Assembly (NCBI GenBank): GCA_018623305.1
Contig: JAAZVR010000031.1
Coordinates: forward strand, 1-9,484
Direction: 5' to 3'
Length of the DNA: 9,484 nucleotides
Source: Thiotrichales bacterium
GTDB lineage: Bacteria; Pseudomonadota; Gammaproteobacteria; JAAZVR01
Part shown: one piece after another, positions 1-5,958 of the stretch
Layout: each line of letters starts with the position of its first letter
Numbering within the stretch: the stretch's first letter is position 1
Position numbers and translations under genes: made by a program
The notes under the pieces: model-generated
Told to the model about the DNA's origin: nothing
Seen by the model: the letters and a program-made list of their open reading frames with translations, nothing else
Database searches by the model: none

Positions 1-191
1 CCTTGTTCTGGGAAATATTCGCCGCCATGAGCCGTTTTGCTTTTCTCTAGAAATGCATGGTATTCAGGGTGGTCTTTGATGACTTCGACCAACATTTGGC
101 CAACAGGGTCTAACGGTTTATGGGCGCGGAAGGCCGCCCAAGTGTCAACATAGAACTGACGCAGTTGGTCACGATTTTGTGTGTAAAACAT
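1..191 (-). CDS. DUF1841 family protein, N-terminal 63 residues (truncated by window edge)
   Basis: The frame starts with ATG at 191-189 and stays open to the window edge, giving 63 residues beginning MFYTQNRDQLRQFYVDTW. The pattern of an N-terminal aromatic residue, then RDQLRQFY, LDPVGQMLVEVIKDHPEYH and a GGEYFPEQ-type segment matches my recollection of the DUF1841 family, small soluble proteins of roughly 140 residues in Beta- and Gammaproteobacteria whose biochemical role is unknown. The start lies 2 bp after the nth stop codon, and a weak GGA lies about 7-8 bases before the ATG inside the end of nth, so it is almost certainly the next gene of the same transcript. The C-terminal half, which would carry the conserved NPFLH-type region, is outside the window. 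No function should be inferred beyond the association with nth. Confidence 0.8.
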   Translation of the reverse strand, partial: MFYTQNRDQLRQFYVDTWAAFRAHKPLDPVGQMLVEVIKDHPEYHAFLEKSKTAHGGEYFPEQ

Positions 192-193
192 GG

Positions 194-826
194 TTATTCC
201 GTTTTGTCTTTAAATTCGCATTCATCGTAAATCACGCAACTTCCGCATTTCGGTTTGCGTGCGGTGCAGGTGTAACGACCGTGCAAAATCATTAGATGAT
301 GTGCATCAATTAAATGTTCTTTGGGCACGAATTTCAGCAATTTCTTTTCAACTTCTAAAACCGTTTTTCCAGGAGCCACTTTGGTGCGATTGGAAAAGCG
401 GAAAATATGGGTGTCCACCGCCATGGTCGGTTGACCGAATGCGGTGTTTAAAACCACATTGGCGGTTTTACGTCCGACGCCTGGAAGTTTTTCTAGGTCT
501 TTACGATTATCTGGCACAATCGAATCGTGTTCGTCCATCAAGATTTTACAGGTCTTAATGACGTTTTCGGCTTTTGAGTTATACAAGCCGATGGTTTTAA
601 TGTATTCCTTTAATCCATCCACACCAAGTTTGTAGATGGCTTCAGGGGTATTGGCCACAGGATAGAGTTTATCTGTGGCCTTATTCACGCCTTTATCGGT
701 TGCCTGAGCTGAAAGAATAACGGCAATGAGTAACTCAAATGTGGAGGAATAATTGAGTTCGGTGACAGGCTCTTCAATATGTGCAGCGAGCTTATCGAAT
801 ATGATTTGGCGTTTTTCTTTATTCAT
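194..826 (-). CDS. nth: Endonuclease III (DNA glycosylase / AP lyase)
   Basis: Bifunctional base-excision repair enzyme that removes oxidised pyrimidines from DNA and cuts the resulting abasic site by beta-elimination. The 210 residues match the E. coli enzyme almost column by column. The helix-hairpin-helix is LPGVGRKTANVV around 114-125, with the catalytic Schiff-base lysine at K120 and the catalytic aspartate at D138 (VDTHIFR). The C-terminal 4Fe-4S loop has C187, C194, C197 and C203 in the expected C-x6-C-x2-C-x5-C spacing. Its ATG overlaps the rsxE stop as ATGA, and AAGG about 7 bases before the start lies inside the rsxE end, so translation is probably coupled. The position directly after rsxE is the standard gammaproteobacterial arrangement. 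Nothing is missing or truncated. Confidence 0.97.
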   Translation of the reverse strand: MNKEKRQIIFDKLAAHIEEPVTELNYSSTFELLIAVILSAQATDKGVNKATDKLYPVANTPEAIYKLGVDGLKEYIKTIGLYNSKAENVIKTCKILMDEHDSIVPDNRKDLEKLPGVGRKTANVVLNTAFGQPTMAVDTHIFRFSNRTKVAPGKTVLEVEKKLLKFVPKEHLIDAHHLMILHGRYTCTARKPKCGSCVIYDECEFKDKTE

Positions 827-1509
827 GCCTCAGCCTTGGCTTTTAATTCAACTGGAATGCTTGCTAACTTTGCTTTTTTACGAGCATTGATGATATTCAT
901 AACAGCCAACATCAAGCCCAAAGCTATGAAGGCTCCAGGTGGTAGCAGCGCAAGTAAGAACCCTGGCCATTCAGAAGGGTAGATATGCAATGTCCAAGTG
1001 CGTGCACTTTCGCCAAACAATAAGTGAATTTGGTCAAACAGAGTGCCTTGACCGATCAACTCTCGAATTGCACCTAAAACCACTAATACAAGGGCAAAAC
1101 CAATGCCCACTGCGAATGCGTCTATCATGGCTTTATCAACAGTGTTTTTTGAGGCAAACGCATCCGCTCGAGCCAAAATAGCGCAGTTCGTCACAATCAA
1201 TGGAATGAAAATGCCTAAAACTTTGTATAAATCATGCAAATAAGCATTCATTAGAAGTTCAATCGCTGTGACCGCAGAGGCGATGATGCTGATGAATACA
1301 GGAATGCGGATTTCTGAGGGAACATAATCACGAATCAATGAAACTAGAATATTGGAGGTTAATAAAACCGCGAGGGTTGCAATTCCCAGTCCCAATCCAT
1401 TAGTTAAGTTATTAGTGACGGCAAGGAGAGGACATAATCCAAGCAAGGCCACTAATGCTTGGTTATTCGTCCATAGCCCGTCTGTAATGATTTTTTTATA
1501 CGCGTCCAT
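823..1509 (-). CDS. rsxE: Electron transport complex subunit RsxE/RnfE
   Basis: Integral inner-membrane subunit of the Rnf/Rsx complex, homologous to RsxA and to NqrD of the Na+-translocating NADH:quinone reductase. The 228 residues contain about six hydrophobic helices and two half-helix cysteine motifs, LLGLCPLLAV (C26) and VTNCAILAR (C109), related by inverted pseudo-symmetry. In Rnf and Nqr structures these cysteines, together with the pair in RsxA/NqrE, hold an iron or 2Fe-2S centre inside the membrane that passes electrons across it. The C-terminus is a short charged, Ala/Lys-rich tail. The ATG is preceded by TAGGAGTTAAA, in which the Shine-Dalgarno overlaps the rsxG stop TAG. The gap to rsxG is 8 bp and the end overlaps nth by 4 bp. 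NqrD is the alternative family, excluded by the rsx gene order. Confidence 0.96.
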   Translation of the reverse strand: MDAYKKIITDGLWTNNQALVALLGLCPLLAVTNNLTNGLGLGIATLAVLLTSNILVSLIRDYVPSEIRIPVFISIIASAVTAIELLMNAYLHDLYKVLGIFIPLIVTNCAILARADAFASKNTVDKAMIDAFAVGIGFALVLVVLGAIRELIGQGTLFDQIHLLFGESARTWTLHIYPSEWPGFLLALLPPGAFIALGLMLAVMNIINARKKAKLASIPVELKAKAEA

Positions 1510-1517
1510 TTTAACTC

Positions 1518-2168
1518 CTAATTCATCGGGCTTTCTTGGCCCAAGCTGTCTTGAGTAAATAGTGCATTTTTATGTGTTTTATAAAAATCTAAAGTGCGTT
1601 TAACCGCTTTAACAATCGCCCTCGGAGTGATCGTAGCACCTGTAAATTGGTCAAATTGCCCACCGTCTTTTTTAACTGCCCACTCTTTGACGCTAAGATT
1701 GGCTAAAGATGTATTGTTGAAGCTCAAAATCCAATTATGTTTCTCGATTTCAATTTTGTCACCTAAGCCGGGCGTTTCTTTATGTGAAAGCACTCTAACA
1801 CCGGTAATTTCGCCATTGGCTTTGATGCCGATGATGAGTTGAATATTGCCCGAATAGCCCTCATGAGCCGTGGTTGTAAGCACCAATCCTGATGGTACAT
1901 CATCTTTTCTTGCTCGGTAAATATACACGGGTTCATTATTTTGAAAGGCCTTAAAGTCAGTAATGCGAATCCAGTCTTTTTCAATGGCATTGTTGTAAAG
2001 GGATTTGGGCATCACTGTTGAGAGGTTTTCGAGCAAAGCCTCTTTTTCACGCTGAGCAATGTCTTTTTTTGTCAGTTCAAAAGTGCCACTGAGCAATAGT
2101 GTTCCTGCGACCGCGAAGGAGACTAAAATCAAAGCGCCTCTGAGTGTGTTTTTAACGATTGAATTCAT
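1518..2168 (-). CDS. rsxG: Electron transport complex subunit RsxG/RnfG (FMN-binding)
   Basis: Membrane-anchored, periplasm-facing flavoprotein of the Rnf/Rsx complex. One hydrophobic helix spans about residues 11-28, after the short basic start MNSIVKNTLR, and the rest is soluble. The FMN_bind signature is near the C-terminus: DQFTGATITPRAIVKAV, with T179 of the TGAT motif as the expected site of covalent phosphoester FMN attachment by ApbE. ETPGLGDKI (about 131-139) is the other conserved family patch. Length 216 is close to the usual 205-215. The ATG overlaps the rsxD stop as ATGA; the Shine-Dalgarno is weak (GGG about 9 bases upstream), which suggests dependence on translation of rsxD. 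No apbE gene is present in this window, so the flavin transferase must be encoded elsewhere. Confidence 0.96.
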   Translation of the reverse strand: MNSIVKNTLRGALILVSFAVAGTLLLSGTFELTKKDIAQREKEALLENLSTVMPKSLYNNAIEKDWIRITDFKAFQNNEPVYIYRARKDDVPSGLVLTTTAHEGYSGNIQLIIGIKANGEITGVRVLSHKETPGLGDKIEIEKHNWILSFNNTSLANLSVKEWAVKKDGGQFDQFTGATITPRAIVKAVKRTLDFYKTHKNALFTQDSLGQESPMN

Positions 2169-3148
2169 TGTTTATGCCCATAAACACGAGGTCGGGTGTA
2201 TTGATCAAGCAATGGAACCAGCATGTTCGCAAACAAAATTGCAAATGCAACAGCATCAGGGTAATTGCCCCATGTCCGAATGATGTAAATAATTAAACCA
2301 ATGACAACACCAAAGATAATTTTCCCTTTTGCTGATGCCGCTGATGATACTGGGTCTGTCGCAATGAAAAACGCAGCCAGCATCGTAAAGCCCGAGAGCA
2401 AATGAAATGCCGCTGGGGTATATTGAGTTGGGTCAATCCAATAAAAAACGGTACTAATGGCAGTGAGTGACAAGATAATCGATACAGGGATGTGCCATGA
2501 AATTAGGCGAGCGTAGAGCATCCAAAGTCCACCAACGAGAAATGCCAAATTGATGTAAGCCCAATGCAAATCAATTTCGATGGACAGTGGCGTACCTGAG
2601 CTCACCATTGTTTTTGCAACGTCAAGCGGGGTTGCCATACTAACAGCATCAACGGTTATTGAACCTGCCGCACCTGTGAAAATAAGTTGAGCCGTTTGTA
2701 AAAAACTTAAGTTGACCCATTCCGCCGGTTGAACCCATTTAGACATTTCAGCGGGGAATGAAATGAGCAAGACGGCATATCCCAACATTGCGGGATTAAA
2801 AGGGTTATAACCCAATCCGCCATAAAGATGTTTACCAAAACTTACCGCAAAAAATGTTGCAAAAACCCCAATCCACCATGGCGTTGTTGAAGGTAAACAA
2901 AACGCAATGGCAACGGCGGTAATCATAACGCTGTTGTCCAATAGAAACTCTTTAACCGGACGACCTCGCAATTTGAGCATTGCATACTCAGTTAACATTG
3001 CAGTGATTAAACACAACACTATTTGAATCACAATGCCCCAGCCAAACAACCATACGTAAACCATAATCGCAGGCAACGTAGCGAGTTGGAGTTTCATCAT
3101 TATGTCGCGAACGCTTGCGCCACTATGGAAAAAAGGGGATGAATGCAT
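2165..3148 (-). CDS. rsxD: Electron transport complex subunit RsxD/RnfD (FMN-binding membrane subunit)
   Basis: Polytopic membrane subunit of the NqrB/RnfD family, 327 residues with roughly nine to ten hydrophobic segments. It carries a covalently bound FMN: DAVSMATPLD around 167-176 aligns with the SQATPLD motif of E. coli RsxD, so T173 is the probable attachment residue. Other family landmarks are DNSVMITA (about 71-78), GGLGYNPFNPAMLGY (about 110-124), ATDPVSSA (about 273-280) and the near-terminal YTRPRVYGHKQ. The start ATG shares one base with the rsxC stop (TGATG), with AAGGA about 9 bases upstream inside rsxC. The first 18 residues, before the first helix, are soluble as in homologues, so this start is preferred to M17 or M18. 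The Rnf complex uses this subunit with RsxG, RsxA and RsxE to link electron flow to ion movement; which ion is used cannot be read here. Confidence 0.96.
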   Translation of the reverse strand: MHSSPFFHSGASVRDIMMKLQLATLPAIMVYVWLFGWGIVIQIVLCLITAMLTEYAMLKLRGRPVKEFLLDNSVMITAVAIAFCLPSTTPWWIGVFATFFAVSFGKHLYGGLGYNPFNPAMLGYAVLLISFPAEMSKWVQPAEWVNLSFLQTAQLIFTGAAGSITVDAVSMATPLDVAKTMVSSGTPLSIEIDLHWAYINLAFLVGGLWMLYARLISWHIPVSIILSLTAISTVFYWIDPTQYTPAAFHLLSGFTMLAAFFIATDPVSSAASAKGKIIFGVVIGLIIYIIRTWGNYPDAVAFAILFANMLVPLLDQYTRPRVYGHKQ

Positions 3149-4827
3149 CAGTCGTTATCCTTCTTTTGGGCTTTTGCTTTTGCCTTAGCTTTTGCTAAGG
3201 CCTTTGCCTTCGCAACAGCTGCTGCATTACCACTCGGTTTGTTTGATCTCGATTTTACCGGTGGGTTTGAATCTGCTGGTTGAGTTTCTTGCGCTTTGGC
3301 TTTCTCAATTTGAGCACGTGCACGAGCTTGAGCTCGAGCTTTTGCAGCTGCAGCATTGGCAGCAACTTTATCTTTGGCTTCATCTGATGTGTGTTGCTGT
3401 TTAACAGCAGCTTTTTTCTTCGCTAATCGTTCTTCGCGTGCCTTCTTCTCGGCTTCGACACGAGCAAGTTGTGCTTCATGTCGTTGTTTAGCAATTTCGG
3501 CTTTTTTCTTGGCGAGGTCATCCGCTTTGATTTCTGCCTTGGCATGTCGGTAGTATTGAACCAGAGGGATTTCACTCGGGCACACGTAAGCGCAACAGCC
3601 ACACTCAATGCAGTCGAAGATAGCATGGTCTTTGGTCTTTTCTAAATCACCTTCTTTTGCATACCAATACATTTGCTGAGGCATTAATGACATTGGGCAC
3701 GCATCGGCACAAGAGCCACATCTAATACAAGGCATGTGTGGCGTTTTCTTAATGGGTTTCTTAAGAAGAATGCAATTGGTTGTTTTAACGACCGGAACGT
3801 CTGAATTCGGCATTTCCACACCCATCATTGGGCCACCCATGATGACAGAGTAGTCAGTGTCACTCGGTGCTATTTGATTAATCAAATAATTAAACGGAGT
3901 GCCAATTAACGCTTCGAAATTTTGCCCTTCGTGAATGTTCTCCCCAGTGACGGTGACAACTCTAGAAGTCACAGGGCGATGTTCAATAAGTGCGTAGTGA
4001 GCCGCGCGAGCGGTAGCGATGTTAAACATCTGAAGTCCATAATCTGGTAGGTGTTTACCCGTTTCGACTTCAAAGCCGAATAGAATTTGAACTAGTTGTT
4101 TCTGACCACCCGTAGGGTAGATGGTTTCGATCACTCTAAGTTCTATATCGTTTTGATTTTCCAGTTTATGGGCCAATATACGAGCCGCTTCTGGTTTGTT
4201 GTCTTCGATTGCAAAAAGGATGCGTTGGGCATTGACGGCTTTCTGCAATAGACGTGCGCCTGAGATGACTTCATCAGTGAAATCGCGCATGGTTCTATCA
4301 TCACACGTGATGAATGGTTCACACTCGGCACCGTTAATAATCAATGTTTCTACATTCTGAGCAAACTTGGTTTTGAGATAGGTTGGGTAGCCTGCGCCTC
4401 CCATACCAATAATGCCGGCGTCTTTTATTGCCGTAATGATTTCATCTGAAGTCAAATCATCATGGGAACGTGCTGGCTCTAATGACTCTACAGCCTTATC
4501 TTGTCCGTCAGTTTCAAGCACAATGGTTTGTGCATTCATGCCCGAAGGGTGAGGGAATGGATGCGAAGCGATTTCAATAATTTTTCCACTGGTGGGAGCA
4601 TGGATTGCTGAAAAATCATCGTTCTGAGAATGAGCTAATCGCTGACCTTTTAGAACTGTCTGACCTATTTCAATATCGAGCGTCAAAGTTCCAGTGTAAT
4701 TTGATTCAAGTGGAATATATAAACGATCTGGAATCCCCGCAAATTGAATTGGGTTTTGATTGGATAGAGATTTTCTTTGAGGTGGGTGAATACCGCCTGG
4801 AATCAATTTACGTAAGAAATTAAACAC
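3148..4827 (-). CDS. rsxC: Electron transport complex subunit RsxC/RnfC (NADH- and FMN-binding, 2x 4Fe-4S) with Ala/Lys-rich tail
   Basis: Cytoplasmic peripheral subunit that exchanges electrons with NADH. Domains in order: N-terminal RnfC barrel with GGIHPPQRK (about 11-19); Rossmann-like NADH/FMN-binding region with GMGGAGYPTYLK (141-152) and INGAECEP (164-171); an SLBB-type segment (about 285-345); then two ferredoxin motifs, C367-x2-C370-x2-C373-x3-C377 and C406-x2-C409-x2-C412-x3-C416. Residues about 429-559 form a highly charged Ala/Lys/Arg/Glu extension, probably coiled coil at first and ending in alternating AK repeats; such tails are typical of proteobacterial RsxC and vary in length. 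The start is GTG, not ATG: no ATG occurs before residue 97, and AAGGAG lies 7 bases upstream. It overlaps rsxB by 8 bp, so the Shine-Dalgarno sits in the rsxB coding end. Confidence 0.96.
   Translation of the reverse strand: MFNFLRKLIPGGIHPPQRKSLSNQNPIQFAGIPDRLYIPLESNYTGTLTLDIEIGQTVLKGQRLAHSQNDDFSAIHAPTSGKIIEIASHPFPHPSGMNAQTIVLETDGQDKAVESLEPARSHDDLTSDEIITAIKDAGIIGMGGAGYPTYLKTKFAQNVETLIINGAECEPFITCDDRTMRDFTDEVISGARLLQKAVNAQRILFAIEDNKPEAARILAHKLENQNDIELRVIETIYPTGGQKQLVQILFGFEVETGKHLPDYGLQMFNIATARAAHYALIEHRPVTSRVVTVTGENIHEGQNFEALIGTPFNYLINQIAPSDTDYSVIMGGPMMGVEMPNSDVPVVKTTNCILLKKPIKKTPHMPCIRCGSCADACPMSLMPQQMYWYAKEGDLEKTKDHAIFDCIECGCCAYVCPSEIPLVQYYRHAKAEIKADDLAKKKAEIAKQRHEAQLARVEAEKKAREERLAKKKAAVKQQHTSDEAKDKVAANAAAAKARAQARARAQIEKAKAQETQPADSNPPVKSRSNKPSGNAAAVAKAKALAKAKAKAKAQKKDND
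3166..3225 (-). repeat. Degenerate Ala-Lys codon repeat at the 3' end of rsxC
   Basis: The DNA is a run of imperfect six-base units, read on the coding strand as GCN-AAR, encoding residues about 535-554 of RsxC as alternating Ala and Lys with occasional Leu, Val and Gln. Such arrays change length easily by slippage or unequal exchange, and homologues are known to differ in this tail. The repeat contains the hairpin described separately. Confidence 0.75.
3182..3201 (-). other. Perfect 8-bp stem with 4-base loop in the rsxC end
   Basis: On the plus strand GCCTTAGC is followed by TTTT and then GCTAAGGC. In the mRNA this gives an 8-bp perfect stem closed by an AAAA loop, ending 33 bases before the rsxD start codon. 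No U-run follows it, so it is not an intrinsic terminator. It could affect ribosome passage or mRNA processing at the rsxC-rsxD junction, or be a by-product of the Ala-Lys codon repeat. The structure is seen; any role is conjecture. Confidence 0.5.
3871..3888. repeat. 18-bp perfect palindrome inside rsxC
   Basis: TATTTGATTAATCAAATA reads identically on both strands and encodes residues of about 313-319 (NYLINQI) in the SLBB region of RsxC. It has no central spacer, so it would work as a dyad protein site rather than as an RNA hairpin with a stable loop. The half sites resemble FNR/CRP-family TTGAT...ATCAA but the spacing is 2 rather than 4 bases. It may be coincidence in AT-rich coding sequence. 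Confidence 0.5.
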
Positions 4828-5377
4828 GTTTAATCTCCTTCTCCAAGTTTTCTGGTAAGTCCCAACGCCAGTTTTTCGAAGTTTCTGGCTGTTTAATCAT
4901 ATCAATACAGTCAACAGGGCATTCGGGAACACATAACTCGCATCCTGTACACTCATGCTCAATCACCGTATGCATCATTTTTGTGGCACCCAAGATAGCA
5001 TCGACAGGGCAAGCTTTGATGCAACGTACGCAGCCAATGCATTCATCTTCACGAATAAATGCAACGGTTGGAGTAGGGTCCTGTTCTACAGACTCATCAA
5101 GAGCTAAAGGTTCTTTACCCAATAATTCCGCGAGGTTGAGCATGGTTTCTTCGCCACCTGGCGGACATAAATTAATCGCGGCTTCATCATTAGCCAATGC
5201 TTCAGCATAAGGTTTACAGCCGGCATAGCCACATTGGCCGCATTGCGTTTGTGGTAAAAGTTTGTCCACTTGGTCAACCAATGGATTGCCTTCAACCTTA
5301 AAACGAATGGCTGCGTAACCTAATAATGCACCAAATGCTAAAGCCAGTAATCCAATGACTAGAACAGATGAAATCAA
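4820..5377 (-). CDS. rsxB: Electron transport complex subunit RsxB/RnfB (multi-cluster ferredoxin)
   Basis: Membrane-anchored Fe-S subunit that passes electrons between ferredoxin or RsxC and the membrane core. One N-terminal helix (about 4-24) is followed by the Fe-S domain CGQCGYAGC with C46, C49, C54 and C71, and then two 4Fe-4S ferredoxin motifs: C113-C116-C119 with C123, and C143-C146-C149 with C153, each ending in CPVD. Length 185 is typical for gammaproteobacterial RsxB. The start is TTG, overlapping the rsxA stop as TTGA, with a full GGAGGT five bases upstream inside rsxA. No ATG occurs until residue 79, beyond the first cluster, so TTG is required. The 3' end contains the Shine-Dalgarno for rsxC. 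All cluster ligands are intact. Confidence 0.96.
   Translation of the reverse strand: MISSVLVIGLLALAFGALLGYAAIRFKVEGNPLVDQVDKLLPQTQCGQCGYAGCKPYAEALANDEAAINLCPPGGEETMLNLAELLGKEPLALDESVEQDPTPTVAFIREDECIGCVRCIKACPVDAILGATKMMHTVIEHECTGCELCVPECPVDCIDMIKQPETSKNWRWDLPENLEKEIKRV
4835..4840 (-). promoter_or_regulatory. Strong Shine-Dalgarno deciding the GTG start of rsxC
   Basis: On the minus strand AAGGAG is followed by ATTAAAC and then GTG at 4827-4825. It lies in the Lys-Glu codons near the end of rsxB. There is no alternative start before residue 97 of RsxC. Confidence 0.8.
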
Positions 5378-5949
5378 ACGAGACCTCCAAAGCCCATGAA
5401 TGCAATTGACATAAAGCCTGCAGTAATTAGAGCAATAGCACTGCCTTTAAATGGAGTTGGAACATCGGAGGCATCAACTCGTTCTCGAATGGATGAAAAA
5501 ACCACCAACACAAAGGTAAAACCAATCGCTGCACCAAAGCCAAACAAAGCGGACTCAATAAAAGAGTGTGCTTCTTGAACGTTCAATAGAGCAACACCCA
5601 ATACCGCACAGTTGGTGGTAATCAGAGGGAGGTAAATGCCTAGAACTTGATAAAGCGTTGGACTGGTTTTGTGAATAGCCATTTCCGTGAAACCAACCAC
5701 AGCGGCTATCGTCAAGATAAAACTGATGGTTCTGAGGTATTCAACATTGAAAGGGACCAGCAAGTAGGTATTGATCAAGTAACTTGCAACGGACGCCAGA
5801 GTAAGGACAAAAGTTGTCGCTAGACCCATACCCAGAGCGGTTTCTACTTTCCGAGAAACCCCCATAAAAGGACATAGGCCCAGGAATTTAACCAACACGA
5901 AATTATTGACTAAAACCGTGCTGACCAGAATTAATAAATACTCTGACAT
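5374..5949 (-). CDS. rsxA: Electron transport complex subunit RsxA/RnfA
   Basis: Integral inner-membrane subunit homologous to NqrE and paralogous to RsxE. The 191 residues hold about six transmembrane helices with the paired motifs KFLGLCPFMGVS (C26) and LITTNCAVLG (C114), whose cysteines join those of RsxE in an intramembrane iron or 2Fe-2S centre. Residue pattern and length are those of the family. The ATG lies 9 bp after the metG stop with only a weak Shine-Dalgarno (an AAG near the metG end), and no separate promoter is obvious, so expression probably comes from the metG transcript or from a promoter inside metG that I cannot identify. The stop overlaps the rsxB TTG start. This is the first gene of the canonical rsxABCDGE order. 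Confidence 0.96.
   Translation of the reverse strand: MSEYLLILVSTVLVNNFVLVKFLGLCPFMGVSRKVETALGMGLATTFVLTLASVASYLINTYLLVPFNVEYLRTISFILTIAAVVGFTEMAIHKTSPTLYQVLGIYLPLITTNCAVLGVALLNVQEAHSFIESALFGFGAAIGFTFVLVVFSSIRERVDASDVPTPFKGSAIALITAGFMSIAFMGFGGLV
5387..5392 (-). promoter_or_regulatory. Strong Shine-Dalgarno deciding the TTG start of rsxB
   Basis: On the minus strand GGAGGT ends five bases before TTG at 5377-5375. It lies in codons for Gly-Gly near the C-terminus of RsxA. Its strength and spacing, plus the absence of any ATG before the first cysteine cluster, support the TTG start. Confidence 0.8.
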
Positions 5950-5958
5950 TGTCGATCG

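Noticed and set aside
3182..3201. Hairpin considered as an intrinsic terminator between rsxC and rsxD
   Set aside because: No U-tract follows on the transcribed strand and rsxD overlaps rsxC, so termination there would break the operon.
3396..3410. Near-palindrome TGCTGTTTAACAGCA in rsxC
   Set aside because: Single-base centre gives no stable RNA loop, and it falls in the Lys-Gln-rich tail codons, where short inverted matches are expected.
3423..3626. Open frame in an alternative minus-strand frame within rsxC, and other antisense or shifted frames throughout (for example 259-558, 4605-4823, 8666-8887)
   Set aside because: They lie wholly inside well-supported genes, have no ribosome sites or recognisable motifs, and look like shadows of the real coding frames.
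3871..3888. Palindrome considered as an FNR/CRP site
   Set aside because: The half sites are 2 bases apart rather than the 4 (FNR) or 6 (CRP) needed, and it lies deep inside a coding region.
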